64,000 nt of DNA from Muribaculaceae bacterium (lineage in GTDB: Bacteria; Bacteroidota; Bacteroidia; Bacteroidales; Muribaculaceae), in NCBI GenBank assembly GCA_017396945.1, contig JAFQKI010000002.1, forward strand, positions 50,531 through 114,530. Reading direction: 5' to 3'. Position 1 is the first letter of the stretch. Each line of letters starts with the position of its first letter. The notes beneath the pieces are model-generated. The model worked only from the letters and a program-made list of their open reading frames with translations. It did not search any database and had not been told where the DNA came from. The position numbers and the translations under genes were made by a program. Positions 44,408 through 52,977 of the stretch are shown here, one piece after another.

Positions 44408-45400
44408 TTAAATTCCTATTTTCTTTATTTCCACATCACAACGATGAGACAATTCAGGGTGTTCTCGTTTCAATTGTTCTAATATCTCTACTGTACCCCT
44501 ATTAAATCGAGCAATTGTTTCGGTATCATCGGTGCGATGTCGATGATGAAGTCTCCGCGATGCTTTCTCGCAACTGGCAGATAATAATTGTGTCGCATCG
44601 TCATAAAATGACCTTCCGAATATATCATAAATATAATCAATCGCGACATCGGTTGGGTGTGCCATATCGGTTGCATAAAAACGATAATCTCGCAGGTCAT
44701 CATTCATAATCTCATAGGCAGGAAAATATATCAACCCTTCACACCGTTTAACCAATCGGTCTATTGCCAAATGCAATGTGGATTTGCTCAACTGATTATC
44801 ATGTGCTCCATCGGCAAGATGACGGATTGGACTCACCGTAAAAATAATTTTCAATTCGGAATTTTGTTGTCTCAATCGATCTATCAATGGCAACCACTCC
44901 GCAACTATATCATCAACTTCAAGGAGTTGGCGACTAAACATAGCCGATGGTTGTTTATGGCAATTAGCTACAACATTACCACTATTGTTCAATCTATAGA
45001 CATAAGCTGTACCAAATGTCACAATCAATAGATTTCCACCAATTAAATAGTCGTGCGCAACAGTCAGTCGCTCATTCATCAATTCAAGCATTTCACTTGC
45101 ATCACAACAAGAAAAATCAGAATGATGACTGAAACTATAATATCGGTTATCCTGACTTGCCTGAAACAAATCTTCTTGGGTAAAAACTCGATGAGATAAT
45201 ATATCACTAATCCCACGAGCGATGCTCGCAGGATTATAAAGCGTTCCAAATGGATTTATATTCACATCAAAAAAAGCGTTGACCAATCGCTGTCCGATAT
45301 TGTCGCTAAAACACGACCCAATCATCATCAATCGTTTGCGATGATTAATCAAACCCCTATAATTCAGAGGTTTTTGTATCGTGCGAAATTCAGTGGTCAT
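44408..45400 (-). CDS. GSCFA domain protein
   Basis: A 330-residue protein recognised by its name-giving motif, here LMMIGSCFSDNIGQRL near residue 25, with the following NPFGTLYNPASIARGI and SHHSDF. TVSPIRHLADGAHDNQLSKSTL lies near 200. The fold is related to SGNH hydrolases, so an esterase or acyltransferase activity is possible but untested. The ATG at 45398-45400 overlaps the stop of the PorE-like gene (TGATG), which suggests coupling. The family is mostly Bacteroidota and Alphaproteobacteria. Confidence 0.85.
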   Translation of the reverse strand: MTTEFRTIQKPLNYRGLINHRKRLMMIGSCFSDNIGQRLVNAFFDVNINPFGTLYNPASIARGISDILSHRVFTQEDLFQASQDNRYYSFSHHSDFSCCDASEMLELMNERLTVAHDYLIGGNLLIVTFGTAYVYRLNNSGNVVANCHKQPSAMFSRQLLEVDDIVAEWLPLIDRLRQQNSELKIIFTVSPIRHLADGAHDNQLSKSTLHLAIDRLVKRCEGLIYFPAYEIMNDDLRDYRFYATDMAHPTDVAIDYIYDIFGRSFYDDATQLLSASCEKASRRLHHRHRTDDTETIARFNRGTVEILEQLKREHPELSHRCDVEIKKIGI

Positions 45401-47367
45401 CAATACATCTGATAATCAATAGACAATACTTGGAACTCTGTGCGACGATTTATCTGATCGGCAATATCCTGATCTTCATGAGGCAATGCGAGAATATAGT
45501 CTTCGTTCAACACATCACCCTCTTTAAACTGCGGGAACTGACGTGCAAGTTTCTTTGTTATAGTTTTGGGACGAGATTCGCCATAACCTTGGTGTTGTAG
45601 ACGATCGGCACTTATACCCACTGAAATCAGATAATCAATAACCGACTTGGCTCGACGATGAGACAAATCCATATTGTAATTATCATTACCATGACGATCG
45701 GTGTGTGACGCCATCTCGATTGTCACATTGGGGTTATCTCGCAACACTTGAGCCAATGAGTCGAGAGCTACTTTTGACTCAGGACGCAATGTCGCCTTAT
45801 CAAAATCATAAAATATATTATCAATTACTACAGGCTTATTGATTGAAGCCAATAAGAAATCGACTCCATACTCGGCATCAACCTCGGCAGAGTCGGCCGT
45901 AAATTCTTGTCGAGCGTTCAAGTAACCCTTTGCTCCGGCAAGCATCACATAGCTCACACCTCGTTGCAATGGGAAACTCCATGAGCCATCATCGCGAGCC
46001 ACCGCCTTTTGATTTGAGCCATCGTTACCTACGATGCGTATAACCGCATTGGGAATAGGCTCTTCGTCTTTATCAAGCACCCAACCCGAAATCAAGATAT
46101 TAAGGTCGGGTAACTCAAATGAATATATGTGATCATAGCCACGACCATCTCCACGATTTGAACTGAAATATCCTTGTTCTCCTTCGCCAAATGTAATACC
46201 AAAATCATCGGCAGAAGAGTTTACCGGACTACCCATATTGACCACGCTCCAACCTCCTGAGGGTGTCAACTCGGCACGAAACAAGTCCAATCCTCCAAAT
46301 CCGGGATGACCATTTGACGCAAAATACATCACACTGTCACTCCTGAAATATGGGAACATTTCATCACCGGGTGTATTAATAAACTCTCCGAGATTTTCAA
46401 GTGTACCAACACGCTCTTTCAAATTCACTCTCCATATATCACGACCACCCGATCCACCGGGCATATCTGACACAAAATAAAGATATTCGCCATCAGGCGA
46501 CACAGCCGGATGTCCATAGCTTGACAACGTGTCGGCTGTAATTTCATATTTTACCGGAGTGCTCCATTGCGCATCGGAGCGTTGTGATGTAAATATCTCC
46601 ACTCCCGTATTGGCATTTGGCTCACGACGAGCTTTGGTGAGATACATAGTTGAGCCATCGGGTGAGAATGAAACGATACCTTCATCAAGTTCAGAGTTTA
46701 ATTCCCCCTCAATTGGTTCAGGGCGTTGCCATACCCCTTGCTCATTTTTTTTCACAACCCATATATCACCTTTTTTCATCCCGGTAATCTCGCTTCGTTT
46801 ATTTCCCATCACCTTTTCATTGGTGGTTGTGAAATACAACATATCAAACGAACCGGGGAAATACATCGGGGCAAAATCGCTACGACGTGAATTAAATATT
46901 TTGGCATCTTTCACGACATAACGAGTTGATTTCTTCCCAAGCCGCAAAGCCATTTCACATCCAGCCAATCCATTTTGCGCAATTACTGATTGTGGATTTC
47001 GAGCAAGAAATTCCCGGTATGATGAAATAGCCTCTTTATAACGACCTTCGGCATGAAGCATCTCAGCAAGATGAAGCGTCGCCATAGAGTCGGGATAGCC
47101 ATAACGTATCGCATTTTGATATGCAGCTGCCGCACGTGCGCTTTGATTCAACATGCGATGACACTCAGCCATTTTAAAAGCAACGACTCCTCGTTCGGGA
47201 CGTTGCTCTCGTTTGGTCATCTTGTTATATACCTTACGATAGGTCTTTGCCGCATCAAAATACTCTCCGCGCTCCATCTGTTCATCGGCAACCGAGAGTT
47301 TTGCGCCACCGCAACCCGTAGCAAGTACCGCAATCAATATCGCTGAAAATAATAATATCCGTTTCAT
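45400..47367 (-). CDS. PorE-like OmpA lipoprotein (TPR, beta-propeller, CRD, OmpA)
   Basis: A 655-residue lipoprotein started at ATG 47365-47367, with lipobox LATGC. Domains in order: TPR repeats at about 25-140, a PD40/WD40-like beta-propeller at 150-420 (GIVSFSPDGSTMYLT, GHPAVSPDGEYLYFVSD, YFSSNRGDGRGYDHIYSF), a carboxypeptidase regulatory-like domain at about 430-520 (SGWVLDKDEEPIPNAVIRIV) and an OmpA domain to the end (IEMASHTDRHGNDNYN). This is the order of PorE from the Porphyromonas gingivalis type IX secretion system. Similar proteins also occur in Bacteroidales without that system, so secretion function is unproven. Followed by a GSCFA gene overlapping its stop. Confidence 0.88.
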   Translation of the reverse strand: MKRILLFSAILIAVLATGCGGAKLSVADEQMERGEYFDAAKTYRKVYNKMTKREQRPERGVVAFKMAECHRMLNQSARAAAAYQNAIRYGYPDSMATLHLAEMLHAEGRYKEAISSYREFLARNPQSVIAQNGLAGCEMALRLGKKSTRYVVKDAKIFNSRRSDFAPMYFPGSFDMLYFTTTNEKVMGNKRSEITGMKKGDIWVVKKNEQGVWQRPEPIEGELNSELDEGIVSFSPDGSTMYLTKARREPNANTGVEIFTSQRSDAQWSTPVKYEITADTLSSYGHPAVSPDGEYLYFVSDMPGGSGGRDIWRVNLKERVGTLENLGEFINTPGDEMFPYFRSDSVMYFASNGHPGFGGLDLFRAELTPSGGWSVVNMGSPVNSSADDFGITFGEGEQGYFSSNRGDGRGYDHIYSFELPDLNILISGWVLDKDEEPIPNAVIRIVGNDGSNQKAVARDDGSWSFPLQRGVSYVMLAGAKGYLNARQEFTADSAEVDAEYGVDFLLASINKPVVIDNIFYDFDKATLRPESKVALDSLAQVLRDNPNVTIEMASHTDRHGNDNYNMDLSHRRAKSVIDYLISVGISADRLQHQGYGESRPKTITKKLARQFPQFKEGDVLNEDYILALPHEDQDIADQINRRTEFQVLSIDYQMY

Positions 47368-47446
47368 ATTTAAGACGTTTTTATTACCCGGTGCAACAAG
47401 CACCTAAGTATTATAACGTAACTCGTAAGCAACTTATTTTATCAAT

Positions 47447-47782
47447 CTATTGTGGTCGGGAAAGAATGTCAAAAGCCTCCACATATATTTCGGTAACAGT
47501 GCGTTTTATCGTGTTGCGGTCTTCCCACGTGCGCGTGCGCAACTTTCCCTCAATATAGAGTTTTGTTCCTTTTCTGATGTATTTTTCGGCGGTTTCGGCA
47601 GCGCGGTCCCACATCACGATATTATGCCACTCGGTTCGTTCGGGAATTTGCGCTCCCGATGAAGTTGTGTAGGCTCTCTCGGTTGTAGCAAGCGAAAACG
47701 ATGCTACAGGACGAGTTTCCACATATCTGATTTCAGGGTCACGCCCCACATTTCCCACCAAAATCACTTTATTTACCGACAT
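47447..47782 (-). CDS. ssb: Single-stranded DNA-binding protein without acidic tail
   Basis: A 111-residue OB-fold protein. It has the SSB pattern SVNKVILVGNVGRDPEIRY at the start, WHNIVMWDRAAETAEKYIRKG near 52 and LYIEGKLRTRTW near 74. It ends at ILSRPQ, directly after the OB-fold. The flexible linker and acidic DDDIPF-like tip that recruit repair and replication proteins are absent. It may be an accessory SSB, with the main one elsewhere. It lies 24 bases after proC on the same strand. Confidence 0.88.
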   Translation of the reverse strand: MSVNKVILVGNVGRDPEIRYVETRPVASFSLATTERAYTTSSGAQIPERTEWHNIVMWDRAAETAEKYIRKGTKLYIEGKLRTRTWEDRNTIKRTVTEIYVEAFDILSRPQ

Positions 47783-47806
47783 ACATTATGTTTTATTCTT
47801 ATGTTC

Positions 47807-48586
47807 CTATCTACTTGCTTTCAGCCCTTCGATTACCGCAGTAGTGAAGCCGTTAGCTTCCATCGCATTTAGTCCTTTGATTGTAATTCCTCCTGGAGTA
47901 GTGACCTTGTCAATCTCCACTTCGGGATTATTACCGGTAGCCTCAAGCAACTCAATCGCCCCACGCAAAGTTTGTAACACATATTGTTTTGCGTCGTTGG
48001 GATAAATACCAAGTTCTACCCCTCCCTCCGTTGCCGCACGAACATAACGCATTGCGTATGCAATGCCACACGAGCAGAGCGATGTTGCCGCTCCCATCAA
48101 CCGCTCCTCTATCACAGCAGCTTTACCAAGAGTGTTAAATATCGACTCTATTTGTGCTACTTGTTGAGACTCTGCATTTTTGCTATGACTCACAAACGTC
48201 ATGCTTTGGTGTATTGAAATAGCGGTATTGGGAATAGCGCGGAACACTATGGCATTTTCGTCACCAAGCCATTCGGTTATTGTTGCGATATCAACTCCGG
48301 CAGCTATCGAAAGTATGATTTGACGTTTAAGGTCAAGCAAAGGCAACGCGCCTTTCAACACCGGCTCTACAAGCCAAGGTTTCACTGCGACCAACACGAC
48401 ATCGGCATCAGCTACAATTGCGTTGCTATCGGTTGATGTTTCTACACAATTACACTCCACATTCAACTCTGCGAGTTTATCTTGAGCGAGGTCGGCTACT
48501 GCGATTTTCACATCAAGATTGCCGTGGGCAAGACCGCGAGCTATCGCTCCGCCCATATTTCCTGCTCCTATAATTGCAATTTTCAT
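47807..48586 (-). CDS. proC: Pyrroline-5-carboxylate reductase
   Basis: A 259-residue NAD(P)H enzyme making proline from pyrroline-5-carboxylate. It begins KIAIIGAGNMGGAIARGLAHG, the Rossmann loop, followed by VAVKPWLVEPVL near 70 and the highly conserved C-terminal signature VDKVTTPGGITIKGLNAME (residues about 225-244). Length is normal. It follows argD after 11 bases. Both enzymes handle glutamate-derived semialdehyde intermediates, so co-transcription is sensible. Confidence 0.93.
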   Translation of the reverse strand: MKIAIIGAGNMGGAIARGLAHGNLDVKIAVADLAQDKLAELNVECNCVETSTDSNAIVADADVVLVAVKPWLVEPVLKGALPLLDLKRQIILSIAAGVDIATITEWLGDENAIVFRAIPNTAISIHQSMTFVSHSKNAESQQVAQIESIFNTLGKAAVIEERLMGAATSLCSCGIAYAMRYVRAATEGGVELGIYPNDAKQYVLQTLRGAIELLEATGNNPEVEIDKVTTPGGITIKGLNAMEANGFTTAVIEGLKASR

Positions 48587-48597
48587 TTCTATATTTT

Positions 48598-49731
48598 TTA
48601 TGCTTGCTTGGCAAGCGCGTTTTTGAAACGGTTGATAAAATCTTGTGCTTGCTCAATTGTCAATACAAGCGGTGGCAACAAACGTATCATATTGGTTCCC
48701 GTTGCACCGGTAAACACTCGTTCTTCTTTAATTAATCGTGTGCGAAGTTCTTTCACCGGATAATCAAATTCCATACCAATCATCAGGCCTCGACCGCGCA
48801 CCTCCTTAATACCTGGAATTTGCTTCAACTCCGTCATGAGATACTCACCCACTTTGCGTGCATTTTCCACAAGGTTTTCTTGCTCAAAAATCTCAAGTAC
48901 AGCAATCGCGGCGGCACATGCAAGGTGGTTCCCACCAAATGTAGTACCGAGTTGGCCATATATTGGCGTAAACTTAGGACTGATTAATACGCCACCCATA
49001 GGAAATCCGTTAGCAATACCCTTGGCAACGGTAATGATGTCGGGACGTACATCGGTATATTGATGTGCGAAAAATTTTCCTGAGCGACCATATCCCGACT
49101 GTATTTCATCGGCAATAAGCACTACATCATGCTTGTCACATTCTTCTCGCAATGCTTTCATAAAATCGGCATCGGGAATACGAATACCTCCGACTCCTTG
49201 AATACCCTCGATAATCACCGCACTCACATCTCCTTTTGCCAACTCGGCTTTCACCGCCTCAATATCATTGAGTGGAACAAATGTAATATGCCCATTGGCA
49301 TTGATAGGTGCTACGATTTTAGGGTTATCGGTAGCCTCTACCGCAAGAGAAGTGCGACCATGAAATGCCTTACCAAATGCTATTACTCTCTTCTTACCAT
49401 TATAAAACGATGCAAGTTTCAACGCATTTTCATTAGCCTCTGCGCCTGAGTTAATCAAAAACAATTGGTAATCATCATAACCTGAGATTTTACCAAGTTT
49501 ATCGGCCAATTTTTGTTGCAATGAATTGATTACCGAGTTGGAGTAAAACACCAACTTTGAAGCCTGCTCGTTGATAGCTTTCAAATAATGTGGGTGAGAG
49601 TGCCCTACCGATATAACCGCATGACCGCCATAGAGGTCAAGATACTTGTTTCCTTCAGCATCGTAGGTGTTACAACCTTCACCTTTTACGATTTCAATGT
49701 CAAACAATGGATAAACATCAAATAATTTCAT
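48598..49731 (-). CDS. argD: Acetylornithine/succinylornithine aminotransferase
   Basis: A 377-residue class III PLP aminotransferase for arginine synthesis, transferring an amino group to N-acyl-glutamate semialdehyde. Visible are LDLYGGHAVISVGHSHP near 33, NSGAEANENALKLAS near 92, VIIEGIQGVGGI near 173, the PLP lysine in ITVAKGIANGFPMGG near 235, and GTTFGGNHLACAAA near 263. Bacteroides fragilis is known to use N-succinylated intermediates in this pathway, so succinylornithine may be the real substrate. It is the promoter-proximal gene of argD-proC, possibly with ssb. Confidence 0.85.
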   Translation of the reverse strand: MKLFDVYPLFDIEIVKGEGCNTYDAEGNKYLDLYGGHAVISVGHSHPHYLKAINEQASKLVFYSNSVINSLQQKLADKLGKISGYDDYQLFLINSGAEANENALKLASFYNGKKRVIAFGKAFHGRTSLAVEATDNPKIVAPINANGHITFVPLNDIEAVKAELAKGDVSAVIIEGIQGVGGIRIPDADFMKALREECDKHDVVLIADEIQSGYGRSGKFFAHQYTDVRPDIITVAKGIANGFPMGGVLISPKFTPIYGQLGTTFGGNHLACAAAIAVLEIFEQENLVENARKVGEYLMTELKQIPGIKEVRGRGLMIGMEFDYPVKELRTRLIKEERVFTGATGTNMIRLLPPLVLTIEQAQDFINRFKNALAKQA

Positions 49732-49763
49732 TGTCTTATATTTTTACATTTATGAATAATCCA

Positions 49764-49794
49764 CAAATTTACGCATATTTATCGACAATGGCAA
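49764..49794 (-). promoter_or_regulatory. Promoter of the argD-proC unit
   Basis: Minus-strand TTG (49794-49792), 20 bases, TAAATTTG (49771-49764). It is 33 bases before the argD ATG. No attenuator or ARG-box-like repeat is apparent in the leader. Confidence 0.6.
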
Positions 49795-49859
49795 ACTCGG
49801 TGTTCCTACACACAAGCCTTGACCAGTACACCTCGTTTTTCTACGCGCCCTATTGTCTT

Positions 49860-50390
49860 TTAGTTTTTCGCTTTTACCAAGCGAACCGACTGAGCATCAT
49901 CAAGTGTCATACTATTGATATAGTACCCATCTTTATTGAAATCAAGAAACCATTTTGCATCATCTTCCTGCGAGGAAGTCCAATAGTTCCCAATCTCTCC
50001 AACCTTAAACAATTCGCCATCAGTTTTAAACCCGGCAGCAGGAAAGAAAATCGAATTTCCGTTTGAGCCAATAACATTATATCCATAGCATCCATCTATC
50101 GCCACCCATTGCCAATCACACTCACTCGACAACTCTTCCAACTCCTCTTTGGTCGGCAATCTCCAACCACCTACATTCAATGTCAACGCGTCATTAAATG
50201 TATAATAATCACCATACTCACTAATAGCCGTCGCATTTAAGTTACAATCAGCCCAAAGAACCGACAAACCAAGGTCAACGGCCTTCACTTCCGACATATC
50301 GCAATCCTCTACCACATTTCCCTTTTCGCTTTTGGTTCCACAAGAGACTACCAGCAATACCATTATTAAAAAAATCACCTGTTTCTTCAT
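49860..50390 (-). CDS. Fibrobacter-major-paralogous-domain-like lipoprotein
   Basis: A 176-residue lipoprotein started at ATG 50388-50390; the signal MKKQVIFLIMVLLVVSC ends in a lipobox. The mature part has VDLGLSVLWADCNLNATAISEYGDYYTFNDA near 45 (quoted in pieces), GGWRLPTKEELEELSS near 80 and NYWTSSQEDDAKWFLDF near 135. These are the hallmarks of the FISUMP/DUF1566-like domain common in exported proteins of Bacteroidota and Fibrobacter. The function is unknown. Divergent from the SPFH gene, sharing a 96-base intergenic region with -7-like elements on both strands. Confidence 0.7.
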   Translation of the reverse strand: MKKQVIFLIMVLLVVSCGTKSEKGNVVEDCDMSEVKAVDLGLSVLWADCNLNATAISEYGDYYTFNDALTLNVGGWRLPTKEELEELSSECDWQWVAIDGCYGYNVIGSNGNSIFFPAAGFKTDGELFKVGEIGNYWTSSQEDDAKWFLDFNKDGYYINSMTLDDAQSVRLVKAKN

Positions 50391-50417
50391 TGGATAACTT
50401 GTTTTATGAATAATACG

Positions 50418-50455
50418 CAAATTTAAGCATATTAAGCCGAAATTCATTAACTTTG
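50418..50455. promoter_or_regulatory. Divergent -7 elements between lipoprotein and SPFH genes
   Basis: Minus-strand TAAATTTG (50425-50418) points to the lipoprotein gene and plus-strand TAACTTTG (50448-50455) points to the SPFH gene. Neither has a clear TTG at the usual distance, so both are half-matches. Confidence 0.4.
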
Positions 50456-50486
50456 CGCTTATAATTATTATCAAATCAAAATAATC

Positions 50487-51434
50487 ATGGAAGTTAAAAA
50501 GAACGAAACTGCATATAGCGGTTTCAAAATGAATGGTTTTGTAGCATTAATTCTCTTTTTGGCATTAATGGCTGCATCTATCTATACTATCGTTATTGGT
50601 GGGATAGACGAATGTGGTTTACTTATTGGCGGTGGCATTGCTACCCTTATTCTTTCTTTCATCGCTCTAATTGGATTGTTCACACTTGAGCCTAATGAAG
50701 CGGCCGTAATGGTTTTCTTCGGGAAATACAAAGGAACGTTTAACCAACATGGCTTCTTCTGGGTAAATCCGTTTATGGCTCGCAAACGGTTAACCATGCG
50801 CGCTCGCAATCTTGATGCCGAGCCGATCAAAGTCAACGACAAAGAGGGCAACCCCATTCTCATCGGCATGGTCATAGTGTGGAAACTGAGCGACACCTAC
50901 AAAGCCATGTTTGAGATCGACGCTCAAAGCATTGCCGGTGGCGCGACAGGAGCCAACGCAACAACTCGCATGAATGCGTTTGAAAAATATGTGCGCATTC
51001 AAGGCGATGCCGCTCTTCGTGAAGTTGCCGGATGCTATGCTTATGATGACAACAAAGACACAACTGCCGACGATGATGAATTGACACTCCGCTCAGGTGG
51101 CGCAGAAATTAATGAATTGCTTGTAGAGAAACTCAACGAACGATTAGCATTTGCGGGTATCGAAGTGCAAGAGGCGCGCATCAACTATCTCACTTATGCT
51201 CCCGAAATCGCAGCCGTTATGTTACGCCGTCAACAAGCTACTGCCGTCATTGCCGCTCGTGAAAAAATTGTGGAAGGTGCGGTTTCAATGGTAAAACTTG
51301 CGCTTGACAAACTGGAGAATGAAGGCATCGAACTCAGCGAAGAAAAACGAGCCTCAATGGTAGGCAACCTACTCGTAGTGCTTTGCGCCGATGAATCAGC
51401 ACAACCGGTAATCAACACCGACACCTCCAAGTAA
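50487..51434 (+). CDS. SPFH (band 7) domain membrane protein
   Basis: A 315-residue protein with two adjacent transmembrane segments near residues 15-37 and 43-65, followed by the SPFH fold: LEPNEAAVMVFFGKYKGTF, GFFWVNPFMARKRLTMRARNLDAEP (quoted in part), ILIGMVIVWKLSDTYKAMFEID. A helical region with EVQEARINYLTYAPEIAAVMLRRQQA near 230 is typical of stomatin/flotillin-like oligomerising proteins. Such proteins form membrane microdomain scaffolds and often regulate proteases or transporters; its partner is unknown. Its terminator at 51448-51485 is shared with serB. Confidence 0.88.
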   Translation: MEVKKNETAYSGFKMNGFVALILFLALMAASIYTIVIGGIDECGLLIGGGIATLILSFIALIGLFTLEPNEAAVMVFFGKYKGTFNQHGFFWVNPFMARKRLTMRARNLDAEPIKVNDKEGNPILIGMVIVWKLSDTYKAMFEIDAQSIAGGATGANATTRMNAFEKYVRIQGDAALREVAGCYAYDDNKDTTADDDELTLRSGGAEINELLVEKLNERLAFAGIEVQEARINYLTYAPEIAAVMLRRQQATAVIAAREKIVEGAVSMVKLALDKLENEGIELSEEKRASMVGNLLVVLCADESAQPVINTDTSK

Positions 51435-51447
51435 CAACCCACCAAAC

Positions 51448-51485
51448 AAAAAACGCTCCAATCAACTTGATTTGGAGCGTTTTTT
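51448..51485. terminator. Bidirectional terminator between SPFH and serB genes
   Basis: Arms AAAAAACGCTCCAA (51448-51461) and TTGGAGCGTTTTTT (51472-51485). The A-run on the left and T-run on the right make it usable on both strands, 13 bases after the SPFH stop and 20 bases after the serB stop on the other strand. Confidence 0.85.
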
Positions 51486-51505
51486 CTACACCTTTATAAT
51501 CACAA

Positions 51506-52732
51506 TTACGAGATAAATGAGTCTTTGAAGCCAAGGAAATAGAGAATTCCGTCAAGCCCTATGGTGGATAGCGATTGCTCTGCCGTCTGCTTCACCTTTG
51601 GTTTGGCATGGAATGCAATACCAAGACCCGCGGTAGCAAGCATCGGCAAGTCATTAGCACCATCGCCCACCGCAATCGTTTGAGCGATATTCACATTTTC
51701 CACTTGCGCAATCAGACGCAACAACTCAGCCTTGCGTTTGCCATCAACAATATCGCCAAGGTGACGACCGGTGAGCTTACCATCAACTATTTCAAGCTCG
51801 TTGGCATACACATAGTCAAATCCGAAACGTTGCTTGAGATAATTTCCGAAATAAGTGAAACCGCCAGACAAAATCGCGGTCTTATACCCTACTCGTTTAA
51901 GCACCTGCATCAAGCGGTCAAGCCCTTCGGTAATCGGGAGATTTTCTGCAATATCTTTCATCACACTCTCATCAAGACCTTTAAGCAATGTAACTCGCTC
52001 GGCAAACGACTCACAGAAATCTATCTCACCACGCATCGCGCGCTCGGTAATTTCCTTCACTTTATCGCCTACGCCAGCCCTTATCGCCAATTCATCAATA
52101 ACCTCAGTCTCTATCAACGTCGAGTCCATATCAAAACATATCAATCGACGTGATCGGCGATACATCGTGTCTTCTTGCAACGAGATATCCACACCCTCAT
52201 TGGCCGACATCTCCATAAACCTTGACTGCATCTCGGCTCGATCACGAGGAGTTCCGCGCACTGAAAACTCTACACAAGCCTTTGACAACGGATTTTCTTT
52301 CTCTTCCAATGGCATGCGACCGGTTAATCGGCGTATGCTATCGATATTGAGATTTTGTGCACTTATCACCTCCGACACCAATGCGATATGACGCGATGTC
52401 AACTCTCTACCAAGCGTCGTAATAATCCAACGCTGTTTTCCTTGACGCCCCACCCAATCGGTATATTCTTCAACCGAAATCGGGGTGAAATGTATCTGAA
52501 AGTTCATTTCTGAGGCTTTAAACAGCAACTCCTTCATTATATCGCCCGACACCGTGCTATCGGTCTTAAACAATATCCCGAGTGAGAGATAATGATGAAT
52601 GTCGGCCTGACCAATGTCCAATATATCCGCATTATATTTCGCGAGTATTGAAGTTAAAGCCGATGTCACCCCGGGACGGTCATACCCGGAGATATTTACC
52701 ATTATTAGTTCCAATGTCTTATCAGAGTTCAT
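51506..52732 (-). CDS. serB: Phosphoserine phosphatase with N-terminal ACT domains
   Basis: A 408-residue enzyme completing serine synthesis. The first 180 residues look like two ACT domains (MVNISGYDRPGVTSALTSILAKY, IITTLGRELTSRHIALVSEV), which in this family sense serine. The HAD phosphatase part has the nucleophile in ICFDMDSTLIETEVIDELA near 195, KTAILSGGFTYFGNYL near 295 and VGDGANDLPMLATAGLGIAF near 357. All catalytic motifs are intact. It is transcribed alone. Confidence 0.93.
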   Translation of the reverse strand: MNSDKTLELIMVNISGYDRPGVTSALTSILAKYNADILDIGQADIHHYLSLGILFKTDSTVSGDIMKELLFKASEMNFQIHFTPISVEEYTDWVGRQGKQRWIITTLGRELTSRHIALVSEVISAQNLNIDSIRRLTGRMPLEEKENPLSKACVEFSVRGTPRDRAEMQSRFMEMSANEGVDISLQEDTMYRRSRRLICFDMDSTLIETEVIDELAIRAGVGDKVKEITERAMRGEIDFCESFAERVTLLKGLDESVMKDIAENLPITEGLDRLMQVLKRVGYKTAILSGGFTYFGNYLKQRFGFDYVYANELEIVDGKLTGRHLGDIVDGKRKAELLRLIAQVENVNIAQTIAVGDGANDLPMLATAGLGIAFHAKPKVKQTAEQSLSTIGLDGILYFLGFKDSFIS

Positions 52733-52754
52733 AGCGTTATACTTTTATCTACTC

Positions 52755-52784
52755 CAAAATTACAAATAAATTCATTACCCACAA
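52755..52784 (-). promoter_or_regulatory. Promoter of serB
   Basis: Minus-strand TTG (52784-52782), 19 bases, TAATTTTG (52762-52755). It is 23 bases before the serB ATG. Confidence 0.55.
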
Positions 52785-52915
52785 ACTCTATATCAAAAAA
52801 ACTCTCAGAATGACTACAATCCTAAAAATTGGTTACTCCTACAACATTAACCATTTACAATTATATACTACACACCTCAAAAAGGTAAATCAAAATTGCA
52901 TTGCGCCATAAAGAA

Positions 52916-52947
52916 ATGAGAGAAGCCGTTGTAGCGACTTCTCTCAT
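52916..52947 (-). terminator. Probable terminator after murQ
   Basis: Arms ATGAGAGAAG (52916-52925) and CTTCTCTCAT (52938-52947) with a 12-base loop, 31 bases past the murQ stop. On the minus strand it is followed by TTCTTTATGG, only moderately T-rich. It ends the long minus-strand cluster. Confidence 0.6.
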
Positions 52948-52977
52948 CGTAAATAACTATTTTTTATTGAAAAACTA

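Noticed and set aside
47390-47404. Small GGTGC/GCACC hairpin between ssb and the PorE-like gene
   Set aside because: Only a 5-bp stem with no T-run next to it on the minus strand; too weak to call a terminator.
49707-50066. 119-codon plus-strand open frame over the argD-lipoprotein spacer
   Set aside because: It runs antisense into the FISUMP-like lipoprotein gene and over the argD promoter. Its composition shows no domain, and no promoter or leader supports it.
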